A stretch of 64,000 nt of DNA from UBA10347 sp905182135 (GCA_963925805.1 CAWUSE010000005.1:1-64000), one strand, 5' to 3'; numbered from the stretch's first letter, positions 25,205 to 34,739 are shown. Notes: generated from the sequence alone by a model not told the origin. Numbers and translations are program-made.

Positions 25205-26071
25205 ATGGACCGTGGCGCACTAATACAGAAATTCGTTGACCTTTACGGAGCCGAGCATGATGCACTTGGCGAGCCCGGCAATCTGGAACTTCTCGACCAG
25301 GGCCGCCAATGGAACCTGGCCCCAGTGCTCGAAGCCGGCGGCATATTGCTTTTCCCCCACGGCCGCCCCGCAGACTGTGGTCATCAGGTGGGCGCCGTCG
25401 TGAACGCCGTGCTCGACAGTGACGCAGACACATGTGTCTTCGTCAGCGTGCTGCACGCGTCAAGCGAGGGCATGCAAGATGCCCGAGTTCAGGTGGCCGC
25501 AGGCGAGAACCCTGCCGACTTCAACACCTGGGGTATCCAGGGTCCCGGCCTCGACTTCCGTGATGACTGGAAACGCGATCATGCACCCACAACGTTCCGG
25601 CGCTTGTTGGCCGCTGAAACCAAACGTCGTGGCATCGCGGGCCCTCGGGTCGTTGAGCGGTTCCCATATCTCGCTGGGGGCAAGCCGCACCAACTGCCCG
25701 GCGTTGATGAGTTCGCGTCGCTGTGCGAAAACGCTGTTGTCGTCACCACCGCAGACTCGTTTCATCACGGCATTGGCTACGGCACCCCGCCCGAGGACTC
25801 CTATGCCCCGGAAGCCGGTGGCTTCGAGCTTGCGACCGCCAGCATCTTGAAAGGCTGCCAGTTGCTTCAACAGCAGGACTACTGGGGCTACAACCAACAC
25901 TGCGTCGCTGACAACAGCGACCACCGCGACGCTGGCCAGCTTCTCGCTCATATTCGGGGCCCGATGAAGGGTCAAATTCTCGACCTGGTCGCCAGCGAAT
26001 TCGGTGATGTCTACGACGCACCGGCCCCCAGTTGGGTCGCGGCTGCTCTGGTCACCTACACACTGATCTAA
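25205..26071 (+). CDS. Conserved-looking protein of unknown function
   Basis: A 288-residue cytosolic protein I cannot assign. ILLFPHGRPADCGHQVGAVV followed by a strand VFVSVLHASSEGM has the layout of Memo-type proteins (HAGY-x-YSG then LGPSHH), and TTADSFHHGIGYGTPP could supply further metal ligands (HH), but the match is weak. Single gene followed by a strong terminator. Codon use and length suggest a real gene. Confidence 0.6.
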   Translation: MDRGALIQKFVDLYGAEHDALGEPGNLELLDQGRQWNLAPVLEAGGILLFPHGRPADCGHQVGAVVNAVLDSDADTCVFVSVLHASSEGMQDARVQVAAGENPADFNTWGIQGPGLDFRDDWKRDHAPTTFRRLLAAETKRRGIAGPRVVERFPYLAGGKPHQLPGVDEFASLCENAVVVTTADSFHHGIGYGTPPEDSYAPEAGGFELATASILKGCQLLQQQDYWGYNQHCVADNSDHRDAGQLLAHIRGPMKGQILDLVASEFGDVYDAPAPSWVAAALVTYTLI

Positions 26072-26089
26072 CCATCGAATCTAAAACAA

Positions 26090-26135
26090 AAATAGGAGCC
26101 TGCTGCACTGTACAAGTACACCAGGCTCCTATTTT
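26090..26135. terminator. Bidirectional rho-independent terminator
   Basis: A perfect stem AATAGGAGCCTG / CAGGCTCCTATT around a loop of about 18 bases, with A-rich sequence on one side and TTTT on the other. It can end both the plus-strand gene at 26071 and, by symmetry, late transcripts from clpC. Confidence 0.85.
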
Positions 26136-26231
26136 ACGTACACATTTAGCTGGGTCCAGCCAGCCAGTCGCTCACACAGCGTTCCGGCGAAGAACGAGTG
26201 AACCGCTAACTACCAACGCCCAAGGCCGGCC

Positions 26232-28757
26232 CTAAAACTCGACGGTCGCCTCTTCAAGGACCGGCGGCTCGAAGCCTTCGACCGAATTGAAGACAATTTG
26301 CTTCTCACCTGGCTTGTCAGGATCATCGGCCACATCGGCAATGATCATCTGGCCAGCACGGAAGGTCTTGTTAAGCAACTGCTCAGACAATGGATCTTCG
26401 ATAAGACGCTGGATTGCACGACGTAGCGGGCGTGCTCCCAGAGTCGGGTCGTAGCCTTTTTCGGCCAGTTGCATTTTGGCGCCATCGGTGAGCTCGAGGC
26501 CCATTCCCTGCTCTTCAAGCTGGTTGCGAACCCGGCGGATCATCAAGTCGACCATACGGACGATCTCGGGCTGAGTCAGCTCGTGAAATACGATGGTCTC
26601 ATCAATGCGGTTCAGGAACTCGGGACGGAAGTGGTCTTTGAGCGCATCATTGACCTTTTCCTTCATGCGCTCGTAGCTGACAGCTTCGTCGTTTTTGGTG
26701 AAACCCAAGTTCGCCTTGCGCAGATCACGAGTGCCCAAGTTCGAGGTCATGATCAGCACCGTGTTGCGGAAATCCACCGAACGGCCCTGGCTGTCGGTCA
26801 AACGACCTTCTTCCAGGATCTGAAGCAGCGTGTTGAACACGTCGGGATGGGCCTTTTCGACCTCGTCGAACAGCACCACAGAAAATGGCTTGCGGCGCAC
26901 GGCTTCGGTGAGTTGGCCACCTTCGTCGTAACCGACGTAGCCAGGAGGCGAACCAACGAGTCGGCTGACCGTGTGCTTCTCCTGATACTCAGACATATCG
27001 AGAGTGATCAACGAATCTTCCTCGCCGAACAAGAACTCGGCCAGCGTCTTGGCCAGCTCGGTCTTGCCAACCCCAGTTGGGCCCAAGAAGATGAACGAAC
27101 CACTTGGGCGCTTGGGATCCTTGAGGCCAGCACGGGTGCGTCGGATTGCCTGGCTAACGGCCTTTATGCCATCTTCCTGGCCGATAACCCGCTTGTGTAG
27201 TTCGTCTTCCATACGGAGGAGCTTGGCGGTCTCTTGCTCGGTGAGTTTGTAGACGGGGATGCCTGTCCACACCGACAGCACGTCGGCAACAGCTTCTTCG
27301 TCAACCTCGTCAAACAAGTCGACGCCCTTGGCTTTAATCTCGATCTCGAGCTGCTCTTTCTCGGCGAGCAGTTCCTTTTCGCGGTCACGAAGTGAGCCAG
27401 CCAATTCGAAGTCCTGGGACTCGACAGCTGCCTTTTTGTCTTCGGTGACCTTGGCGAGAGCGTCTTCGATCTCTTTGTAATCGGGTGGCGTTTCCATGCG
27501 CTTGATGCGCAGGCGGGAGCCAGCCTCGTCGATCAGGTCAATCGCCTTGTCGGGCAGGTGACGGTCGGCGATGTAGCGATCAGCCAGATTGGCGGCTGCT
27601 ACGAGCGCCTGGTCGGTGATCGTAACCCTGTGGTGGGTTTCGTAGCGGTCACGCAGACCCTTAAGGATCTCAATGGTGTGCGGCACGGTTGGCTCTTCGA
27701 CCTTAATTGGCTGGAAACGACGTTCGAGCGCAGCGTCTTTTTCGAGATGCTTGCGGTATTCGTCGGTGGTGGTCGCACCAATGGTCTGCAGCTCGCCACG
27801 AGCCAACATTGGCTTAAGAATCGAAGCCGCATCAATTGCGCCTTCGGCAGCACCAGCACCCACCAGCGTGTGGATCTCGTCGATGAACAAAATGATGTCA
27901 CCGCGGGTCTTGATTTCTTTCAGAACCTTCTTGAGGCGTTCCTCGAAGTCACCGCGGTAACGGCTACCTGCAACCAATGCACCAAGGTCAAGGGTGTACA
28001 GCTGTTTGCCCCTGATGGTCTCAGGGACGTTGTCGCTGGCGATCTTCTGGGCCAAGCCTTCGACTATCGCAGTCTTACCAACACCAGGCTCACCAATAAG
28101 CACAGGGTTGTTCTTCGTGCGGCGTGACAGCACCTGCATGACCCGCTCGGTCTCGCGCGTGCGCCCGATAACGGGATCAAGTTCCTTGTCGCGAGCCAGC
28201 TGGGTCAGGTTGCGACCAAACTGGTCGAGCACCAACGAGCCGGACGGGCTTTCACCACCAACACCGCCACTGGTTGCGCCAGCCTTTTCAGGGTCGCCGC
28301 CGCTTTGTCCGCCAGGACCGCTGTACCCAGACAGCAACTGAATGACCTGCTGACGCACGCGGGACAGGTCCGCCCCAAGCTTGACTAGAACCTGAGCAGC
28401 AACACCTTCACCTTCGCGAATGAGACCGAGCAGGATGTGCTCGGTGCCGATGTAGTTATGGCCAAGCTGAAGTGCTTCCCGTAGCGACAGCTCAAGGACC
28501 TTTTTGGCACGCGGCGTGAACGGGATGTGCCCGCTCGGCGAGGTGCCACCCTGACCAATAATTTCCTCAACCTGGTTGCGCACCGCCTCAAGAGAGATCC
28601 CAAGAGATTCGAGCGCCTTAGCCGCCACTCCTTCGCCTTCGTGGATCAGCCCGAGCAGGATGTGCTCGGTGCCGATGTAGTTGTGGTTAAGCAGCCGTGC
28701 TTCTTCTTGTGCAAGCACAACAACTCGGCGGGCTCGGTCTGTAAATCTTTCGAACAT
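26232..28757 (-). CDS. clpC: ATP-dependent Clp protease ATP-binding subunit ClpC
   Basis: An 841-residue Hsp100 unfoldase that feeds substrates to ClpP. The double Clp-N repeat (LLNHNYIGTEHILLGLIHEG, repeated about 75 residues later) is followed by AAA1 with Walker A GEPGVGKT, a UVR-containing middle domain (VESQDFELAGSLRDREKELL), and AAA2 with GPTGVGKTELAK. Full length. It is monocistronic, with about 240 bases to the divergent polyprenyl synthase. In a genome where ftsH here is a wreck, ClpC may carry more of the regulated proteolysis (inference). Confidence 0.97.
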   Translation of the reverse strand: MFERFTDRARRVVVLAQEEARLLNHNYIGTEHILLGLIHEGEGVAAKALESLGISLEAVRNQVEEIIGQGGTSPSGHIPFTPRAKKVLELSLREALQLGHNYIGTEHILLGLIREGEGVAAQVLVKLGADLSRVRQQVIQLLSGYSGPGGQSGGDPEKAGATSGGVGGESPSGSLVLDQFGRNLTQLARDKELDPVIGRTRETERVMQVLSRRTKNNPVLIGEPGVGKTAIVEGLAQKIASDNVPETIRGKQLYTLDLGALVAGSRYRGDFEERLKKVLKEIKTRGDIILFIDEIHTLVGAGAAEGAIDAASILKPMLARGELQTIGATTTDEYRKHLEKDAALERRFQPIKVEEPTVPHTIEILKGLRDRYETHHRVTITDQALVAAANLADRYIADRHLPDKAIDLIDEAGSRLRIKRMETPPDYKEIEDALAKVTEDKKAAVESQDFELAGSLRDREKELLAEKEQLEIEIKAKGVDLFDEVDEEAVADVLSVWTGIPVYKLTEQETAKLLRMEDELHKRVIGQEDGIKAVSQAIRRTRAGLKDPKRPSGSFIFLGPTGVGKTELAKTLAEFLFGEEDSLITLDMSEYQEKHTVSRLVGSPPGYVGYDEGGQLTEAVRRKPFSVVLFDEVEKAHPDVFNTLLQILEEGRLTDSQGRSVDFRNTVLIMTSNLGTRDLRKANLGFTKNDEAVSYERMKEKVNDALKDHFRPEFLNRIDETIVFHELTQPEIVRMVDLMIRRVRNQLEEQGMGLELTDGAKMQLAEKGYDPTLGARPLRRAIQRLIEDPLSEQLLNKTFRAGQMIIADVADDPDKPGEKQIVFNSVEGFEPPVLEEATVEF

Positions 28758-29004
28758 GAGGCTTGCTCGTGCCTTTCGTCAAAGGTAAGGCGAGTGTAAC
28801 CACGCCCTCGGACAGGCCATGGGTCGGGGGAGGAAACGGCTAAAAGCGCCTAGGAAATGTGTGGAGAACAGCTTGCGATAACTACAACCATCCTAGAACC
28901 ATTCCAATTCCCGAAATCTCGTAACAGCGGCCAGAACTCGCTGCGTGACCGGTCACGATGGTTCAACCTCGCCGCAGCTGACATATTGACGTATCGTGCT
29001 TTGT

Positions 29005-29997
29005 ATGCCTGCGAGCAATCCGCTCAGTGTCCTGCCCACACTCGAAGCCGACCTTGCGCGCATCGAGAGCCTTTTAGCCGACTCGGTTCGCTCCAATCTC
29101 GACATGTTGGCCGAGGCCGCTGCCCACCTAGCCAATGCTGGTGGCAAACGAGTACGGCCAGGCTTTGCCATCGCTGCAGCGGCAACCGGTCATTCCTCTG
29201 CCCGACCCGCCGATTCAGGTGTTCTCATGGGTGGCGTCGCCGTCGAACTTGTGCACTTGGGTTCGCTGTACCACGACGATGTCATGGACGAAGCAACGAC
29301 CCGCCGCGGCGTCCTCGCGGCAAACCAACGTTGGGGCAATGTTGTCGCCATCTTGACCGGTGACTTCTTGCTTGCACAGTCATCAATCATCGCCGCTGAT
29401 CTGGGGACCGATGTCGCTCGACTCTTGGGTGAGACAATCGCTGAGCTCACTGATGGTCAGATCCGCGAACTGCAAGACACCGACAACTTCGATCGCACCG
29501 CCGAGGATTACTACGCAGCGATCAGTGGCAAGACCGCCTCGCTACTTGCATGCGCATGTCGGATCGGCAGCATTACCGGCCAGCTCGACCAACCAACCAC
29601 TGAAGCGTTAACCGAATTTGGTCATAGCTACGGCATGGCGTTCCAGATTGTGGACGACATCCTCGATGTCGTTGCTACCTCTGAACAGCTCGGCAAGCCC
29701 GCCGGCAACGACATCTTGGAGGGCAACTTCACCCTTCCGGTGCTGCGTGCCCTTCGTAGCGAGAACGGTGACCAACTGCGCTCGCTAATCGAAGCTGGTC
29801 TTACAGCCGAAACCCGCGACCAGGCGCTCATCTTGGTGCGCACGAGTCCTGGCATTGCCGATGCACTCGACGCAGCTCGAAGCTGGGCCGACAAGGCATC
29901 GGGCGCAATCAGCAACCTGCCTGATTCACCCGGTGCTACAGCGCTCCAGGCTGCTGCAACTCACTTGGTCGAACGAGCTCGCGCCCCCCTCGAGTAA
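29005..29997 (+). CDS. Polyprenyl diphosphate synthase (E-type prenyltransferase)
   Basis: A 330-residue all-trans polyprenyl synthase, probably making the side chain of menaquinone. The first aspartate-rich motif is LYHDDVMDEATTRRG and the second is FQIVDDILDV; GGKRVRPG binds IPP. Chain length cannot be told with certainty. Two starts are possible (GTG 28996, ATG 29005); the ATG is chosen. Confidence 0.92.
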   Translation: MPASNPLSVLPTLEADLARIESLLADSVRSNLDMLAEAAAHLANAGGKRVRPGFAIAAAATGHSSARPADSGVLMGGVAVELVHLGSLYHDDVMDEATTRRGVLAANQRWGNVVAILTGDFLLAQSSIIAADLGTDVARLLGETIAELTDGQIRELQDTDNFDRTAEDYYAAISGKTASLLACACRIGSITGQLDQPTTEALTEFGHSYGMAFQIVDDILDVVATSEQLGKPAGNDILEGNFTLPVLRALRSENGDQLRSLIEAGLTAETRDQALILVRTSPGIADALDAARSWADKASGAISNLPDSPGATALQAAATHLVERARAPLE

Positions 29998-30477
29998 ACC
30001 TAGGGCTAGTGGCAATCGTTTGGTTCGCATACAAGCCTGGCGGCGCCGGGCAAGTCCTGACGCCGGCCGATTCGCTCAAGATGCCCGGCATCTACTCCAC
30101 ATCGGGCCGTCTAGCCCGCTCCGGTGACCCGCGCAGTCGGCATGGTCATAAACCATGCCGACCTCAGCAACGAGATCCCGAGAGACACCAGCTGCGACAG
30201 CTCAGTCACTCATATTGCAGTATCCGAGCACGCCGACTATGAGACTGGTGGGGCAAATGTGGAACACAGCACACTTGCTAGGTGCAGCTGTCTTCTATTT
30301 CTGTCCCGGCGGCGACTTGTTCTTTGAGGAAAGATTCGCTCGTTGTCTCCAGGGCACTTGAACGCAGTCAGCACGCTCACGCGACGACCCTACCTAGGGT
30401 CCAGAACATGCGACCAGCCAGCTGCGTCAGGTAGTCAGAAAGGGCCCAGGCGGGACAAGGAAAAGCGGTTTTAGGAC
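29998..30477. other. Intergenic region with no assignable gene
   Basis: About 480 bases between a plus-strand and a minus-strand gene. A plus-strand frame from about 30009 starts protein-like (AIVWFAYKPGGAG) but turns into Arg/His/Gln-rich sequence typical of a wrong frame, and a second frame (GMVINHADLSNEIP) starts near 30124, so a frameshifted relic is possible. No terminator hairpin is evident. Confidence 0.35.
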
Positions 30478-31092
30478 TCAGGAAATCACGCGTGCTGGTG
30501 ACCCCACGGCCACACAGCCATCGGGTAGATCCCGCGTGACAACCGAATTCGCCCCGACGCTTACACCGGTTCCAATTGTGACCCCCGGCGTCACCACAAC
30601 GCCAGTTGCTAACCATGAGCGTGCCCCAATCACAACTTCGCGTTCGGGGGAGACTTGGTGGCCAACGGGCAACGTAGGGTCGTCGTTGCTGTGGTTGTGG
30701 TCGGTGACGTAAACGTTAGGGCCGAAGTAGACATCGTCACCAATACTCACGCTGAGATGGGCAGCAATCGATGAGCCGCGACCAATCACGCACCGATGAC
30801 CAATAGTCAACATTTGTTCGCCAATCAGTTCTTGATCCGGCACCATGCCGACGGTGATGGAACAATGCGGTCCAATCATGGTGTCATTGCCAATACTGAT
30901 GGCCTTCTCGCCAAAAAGTGCCGTCGGTGGGAAGCAAATCAACGACCCGGATCCAAACGCGTCGAATCGGTCAGCACGGCGGCTACCTGCCACGATCGCT
31001 GCACGAACGGTCAATCTTTCCCACAGCCCAACGGCAAGATCCGAGAAATGCGGCCTCATCATGCTGAGAACGATAGGCCGCGCCTCACTCAC
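30478..31092 (-). CDS. Acyltransferase with left-handed beta-helix (LbH/hexapeptide repeat)
   Basis: A 204-residue protein with hexapeptide repeats from about residue 65 to the end (ISIGNDTMIGPHCSI, LTIGHRCVIGRGSSI, VSIGDDVYFGPNVYV, VVIGARSWLATGVVV). The His-containing VTDHNHS loop is the usual catalytic site of acetyl-CoA-dependent O-acetyltransferases. It probably acetylates a sugar or a surface glycan. Complete, monocistronic. A palindromic repeat lies about 40 bases upstream. Confidence 0.85.
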   Translation of the reverse strand: MSEARPIVLSMMRPHFSDLAVGLWERLTVRAAIVAGSRRADRFDAFGSGSLICFPPTALFGEKAISIGNDTMIGPHCSITVGMVPDQELIGEQMLTIGHRCVIGRGSSIAAHLSVSIGDDVYFGPNVYVTDHNHSNDDPTLPVGHQVSPEREVVIGARSWLATGVVVTPGVTIGTGVSVGANSVVTRDLPDGCVAVGSPARVIS

Positions 31093-31132
31093 TCAAAGTT
31101 TCTGCCCTGCAGAACGACATCATCTGTTTCTT

Positions 31133-31161
31133 ACATCATCTGTGTCTGACACAGATGATGT
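31133..31161. repeat. 29-bp palindromic repeat (core CTGTGTCTGACACAG)
   Basis: Perfect inverted repeat except the central base, with arms ACATCATCTGTGTC and GACACAGATGATGT. A half copy (CATCATCTG) lies just before it at 31119. The same core occurs twice at 38594-38648. It is intergenic, between the acyltransferase promoter side and the lysS terminus. Confidence 0.9.
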
Positions 31162-31256
31162 AGACACAGAACGCGGTCGCCAAGCACGAGAGTCCGTTTC
31201 GACGAGGGGCCCAGCAATCGCCGGCTAGCAGAGCGTTACGGGCCGGCCGACGCGTC

Positions 31257-32744
31257 CTATCCGAAAACTTCAGGGCGCAGGGTTGGAAAGAGGACGACGT
31301 CGCGAATATTGGTCTGGTTCGTCAGCAACATGACAAGGCGATCCATGCCAATACCAAGACCACCCGTTGGCGGCATCCCGTATTCGAGTGCCCGGATGTA
31401 GTCCCGGTCCACCGACATGGCTTCTTCATCGCCTGCAGCACCATCAGCTTCTTGTGCCTCGAAACGGAGCCTCTGTTCAACCGGGTCCAGCAGTTCGCTA
31501 AACGCATTGCACAGTTCGCGTCCGCCGACTATGCCTTCGAACCGCTCGACAAACCCGTCGAGCTCACGATGGTCGCGAGACAACGGTGATACTTCCTTGG
31601 GGTAATCAGTGACGAACACTGGATCCCACAGCTTGGACTCACAGGTCTCTTCGTAGATCTCGAGTAGCAACTTGCCAGGACCCCAGTAGTCCTGGACCGC
31701 TACCCCAAACCCGGTCGCTGCTGCCCGCAGCTCGTCGATGGGTTGATCCAACCGCAGACACTGCCCAGTATGTTCTTCGATCAGATCAAGCATGCTGGCC
31801 CGGCGCCAGGGGGCCGCAAGGTTCAACGCCTTACCGTCCCATTCGAGATCGGTGGTGCCGTGCAGCTCAAGTGCAAGGTGTTCGACGAGTTGCTCGACGA
31901 GTTCCATGATGTCGTTGTAGTCCGCATAGGCCTGATAAAGCTCGAGCATGGAGAACTCGGGGTTGTGGCGTGTCGAAATGCCTTCATTACGAAACACACG
32001 GGCAATCTCAAATACGCGCTCAAACCCGCCAACGGTTAGGCGCTTCAGGTAAAGCTCGGGGGCAATACGCAAATAGAGCTCTGTATCGAGTGCATTGTGA
32101 TGTGTGGTGAATGGCCGGGCAGCTGCGCCACCCGCAATGGGATGGAAGACCGGAGTTTCGACCTCGATGTAGTCACGATCTTCGAGCCAACGACGGGTCA
32201 GCGACATAATTTTTGAACGGGCCTTGAAGGTTGCCCGCGCCTCGTCGGTTACCCAGAGGTCGACATAACGCTGGCGGTACCGCAAGTCTGGGTCGCTAAT
32301 ACCGTGCCACTTGTCAGGGAACTGACGTTTGGTCTCAGCTAGCACCTGCCAGCTGTCGACGCTTACCGACAACTCACCGCGGCGAGTCTTCATGACCTGA
32401 CCCGTCACCCCGATCCAGTCGCCCAGACTCAAGCTGGTAAAAGCCTCGAAATCGGGTGTCTGATTCGAACGCGCAAACAGCTGGATCCGGCCAGTGGAGT
32501 CAGCCAGGACACCAAAGGCCAGCTTCCCTTGCTCGCGTCGCAACATGAGTCGACCCGCGATCGAGACCATCGTCCCTGATTCGGTGCCGTCTTCGATGTC
32601 ACCGAATCGATCGATGATCGATTGGTTCGAGGCATCGCATTCGAAGCGGTACGGGATGGTGTGTTCACTGGCCGCTTTGACCGCCGGTTCGGCTGCCGCT
32701 TCGGTGTCAGTGTTTTGAGTATCAGAGTTAGGTGTATCAGTCAT
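31257..32744 (-). CDS. lysS: Lysyl-tRNA synthetase (class II)
   Basis: A 495-residue enzyme. An N-terminal acidic tail and OB-fold anticodon domain (VSIAGRLMLRREQGKLAF) precede the class II core: motif 2 is RVFRNEGISTRHNPEF and motif 3 is GGLGIGMDRLVMLLT. The ATG at 32744 overlaps the coaX stop (ATGA), which is preferred over an in-frame extension to 32918 inside coaX. Last gene of the cofactor operon. Confidence 0.96.
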   Translation of the reverse strand: MTDTPNSDTQNTDTEAAAEPAVKAASEHTIPYRFECDASNQSIIDRFGDIEDGTESGTMVSIAGRLMLRREQGKLAFGVLADSTGRIQLFARSNQTPDFEAFTSLSLGDWIGVTGQVMKTRRGELSVSVDSWQVLAETKRQFPDKWHGISDPDLRYRQRYVDLWVTDEARATFKARSKIMSLTRRWLEDRDYIEVETPVFHPIAGGAAARPFTTHHNALDTELYLRIAPELYLKRLTVGGFERVFEIARVFRNEGISTRHNPEFSMLELYQAYADYNDIMELVEQLVEHLALELHGTTDLEWDGKALNLAAPWRRASMLDLIEEHTGQCLRLDQPIDELRAAATGFGVAVQDYWGPGKLLLEIYEETCESKLWDPVFVTDYPKEVSPLSRDHRELDGFVERFEGIVGGRELCNAFSELLDPVEQRLRFEAQEADGAAGDEEAMSVDRDYIRALEYGMPPTGGLGIGMDRLVMLLTNQTNIRDVVLFPTLRPEVFG

Positions 32745-33526
32745 TGGTTTTTCTGCCAGATAAGTCGCAGTCCATGAAGGGTAAGCCACGGTTCGACTTC
32801 GTCCACGACCTTTGTATAGGGGGCAATCATCCCGGCCAGCCCACCGGTAGCTACCACAGTGCATTCGCCGATCTCCTCGACGAAGCGAGCACACAATCCG
32901 TCGATCATCGCTGCACACCCATAGAGGACTCCGGAGCGAATGGATTCACCGGTGTTCTTGCCAATCACGTTGCGGGGTTCTGTCAGTTCAACGGTGCTCA
33001 ATGCGGCGGCTTTGCCGACTAGTGCCTCGAGGCTGATCTCAACACCAGGCGAAATCGAGCCGCCCAAGTACTCGCCCTCGGCAGAAATCACGTCGACGGT
33101 GGTCGCTGTACCGAAGTCGACAACGATGCTTGGGCCTCCATAGAGATCGAAGACTGCAGCACCATTAGCAATACGGTCGGCTCCGACTTCGCGCGGGTTG
33201 TCATACCGAATAGCCAGACCGGTTTTAACGCCGGGCCCAACCACGACGGGCTCAAAGTCCATGTTTTTCTTCACCATGTGGCGTAACGCCGAGGTCACCA
33301 CCGGAACACCCGACGTAATGGCCACACCATCAATTGTCTCAATTGGACAATTGGCCGACCTGAGAAGCGCCGTTATCAAGACACCCAACTCGTCTTCGGT
33401 CCGGGTATGGACCGTCGATAACCGCCATGGCCCAATCAGGCCGCCATCGGCCAAGGACGTGTCGCCATCGTGGGCATACACGCCGATAACCGTCTGAGTA
33501 TTTCCAACGTCGATCGCCAAGAGCAT
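32741..33526 (-). CDS. coaX: Type III pantothenate kinase
   Basis: A 261-residue enzyme that starts coenzyme A synthesis. The N-terminal phosphate loop is LLAIDVGNTQTVIGVY, ADRIANGAA and the IVVDFGTATTVDVIS segment carry the acidic residues, and GGSISPGVEIS completes the site. Coupled to lysS by a 4-base overlap and preceded by the nadC remnant, the canonical actinobacterial neighbour order. Confidence 0.95.
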   Translation of the reverse strand: MLLAIDVGNTQTVIGVYAHDGDTSLADGGLIGPWRLSTVHTRTEDELGVLITALLRSANCPIETIDGVAITSGVPVVTSALRHMVKKNMDFEPVVVGPGVKTGLAIRYDNPREVGADRIANGAAVFDLYGGPSIVVDFGTATTVDVISAEGEYLGGSISPGVEISLEALVGKAAALSTVELTEPRNVIGKNTGESIRSGVLYGCAAMIDGLCARFVEEIGECTVVATGGLAGMIAPYTKVVDEVEPWLTLHGLRLIWQKNQ

Positions 33527-33534
33527 GATCGGTT

Positions 33535-33774
33535 TTATCCCTTGACTGCGTCGATGTCGAGCATCAGCGCAGAGTTGGTGAATGACCCGAACGAGACAAA
33601 GTCAACCCCGACATCCGCGTGGCCATCGATGGTCTCAATCGTGATGGCGCCAGACGCCTCGACGAACAACCGCATGTCGGGCTGCTTAGAACCGACCAAA
33701 GTCATGGCTTTGCCGAGAATTCGTGCGATAGGGCTGGCAACGTCGCCGTGGCGTGGACGGAAGCAACCGGCCAT
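33535..33774 (-). pseudogene. nadC: C-terminal remnant of nicotinate-nucleotide pyrophosphorylase (nadC)
   Basis: A 79-codon frame whose second half matches the end of NadC: LFVEASGAITIETIDGHADV then GVDFVSFGSFTNSALMLDID (the family pattern is EaSGGi...GVDxISvGxlTHSa..lDi). The remaining 200 or so residues, with the substrate and catalytic residues, are missing; their place is taken by a scramblase-like gene whose stop overlaps this frame's ATG (TGATG). It keeps the canonical nadC position before coaX. It may still be translated, but cannot be an active phosphoribosyltransferase. Confidence 0.75.
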
Positions 33775-34622
33775 CAGCCGAACCCTCGTGAGTCTTGCTT
33801 TAGTGCGGTATCTACCGATAGCGCAGCGGCAACAACCATCTGTCGCAGCGGTTCAGGCAAGGGACGGTGGACGGACACGACATAGTTGTCTGCCGTCGTG
33901 AAGGCCGTCTTGAGTACACCTTCGAACGTCTTGGTGATGCGTGCTACCTCCGTGCCGTTTCTATCTTGGATGTTGAAATTCCAGGCTCGCCAGTTCTCGG
34001 CGTTGATCGATCCAATTTCGGCGCCGCCAACGTTGAGTCCGAACCGGATTTTGCCTAAAGCGTTCTTCTGCGTGATCTCACCAATCGTGTTGCCTACGCC
34101 GTCTTCGACCACGACCCGTGACTTAACAAACTTGGCCGGGCGGGTGAGCTTCAGCACCACATTGTTATACGAATCAACGACCTGCAGATGATGGGTAAAG
34201 AACTGATCCAGGCTCGAGACCAGCCGTATGACCTTTTTCAGCTTGCTTTGTCCGACCTGGCGTACCGATCCGATCTGGGCCCCATTCCGGTCAAAGATTG
34301 CATACTCGTTGTTGATCTCGATCAACTTGGCCTTCTGGTTGACCACGAAGAGTTGCTGGTTTAACAGATCGCCACCAACACCCGCGGAGCGATCGACGGA
34401 GGTTCCGCGCTTCTCGGCGTTGTCGAAGTGACGATTTACCTGCTGCTGCACCTTTTCACTCGACATATTCGTGACCTCTTTGACCACAGCTGCGGCTATC
34501 GGGTCACTGCTCTGGCGCCCGTTTGACGAGACGTGATCGGTCCAGGTCGCACCATCCCAATAACGCACCTCGGCTCTTCCATAGGGATCGGGGTACCAGT
34601 CGGCCGCCGTTGTCTCGGTCAT
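33774..34622 (-). CDS. DUF2510 domain plus phospholipid scramblase/LURP-one-like protein
   Basis: A 282-residue protein. The N-terminal DUF2510 motif is WYPDPYGRAEVRYWDGATWT (residues 9-28). After a linker, LNQQLFVVNQKAKLIEINNE begins a beta-strand-rich domain of the scramblase-related/LOR fold: GAQIGSVRQVG, NVVLKLTRP, IGEITQKNALGKIRFGLNV. Membrane or lipid association is likely but no enzyme activity is proven for bacterial members. It sits where nadB and most of nadC would normally be, so it probably entered with or after their loss. Confidence 0.82.
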   Translation of the reverse strand: MTETTAADWYPDPYGRAEVRYWDGATWTDHVSSNGRQSSDPIAAAVVKEVTNMSSEKVQQQVNRHFDNAEKRGTSVDRSAGVGGDLLNQQLFVVNQKAKLIEINNEYAIFDRNGAQIGSVRQVGQSKLKKVIRLVSSLDQFFTHHLQVVDSYNNVVLKLTRPAKFVKSRVVVEDGVGNTIGEITQKNALGKIRFGLNVGGAEIGSINAENWRAWNFNIQDRNGTEVARITKTFEGVLKTAFTTADNYVVSVHRPLPEPLRQMVVAAALSVDTALKQDSRGFG

Positions 34623-34699
34623 GGTGCCAGGGTAGTACCCTCACTTGTCCTCACTCGCTACGGGTTCACTGGCTCACCAAAAGACGTGCCGACTAGCCC

Positions 34700-34739
34700 G
34701 TTGAGATGCTCACACCAATGTTGAGATGCTCACACCAAT
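34700..34739 (-). repeat. Perfect 20-bp tandem duplication at the 3' end of panC
   Basis: Two identical adjacent copies of GTTGAGATGCTCACACCAAT (plus strand). Read in panC, the duplicated copy changes the C-terminus from IST-Gly-stop to IST-Leu-Val-stop. Recent, as there are no mismatches. Confidence 0.95.

Noticed and set aside
26469..27200. 243-codon open frame on the plus strand opposite clpC
   Set aside because: It is the mirror of a strongly conserved gene with high GC3; the product has no domain and no RBS.
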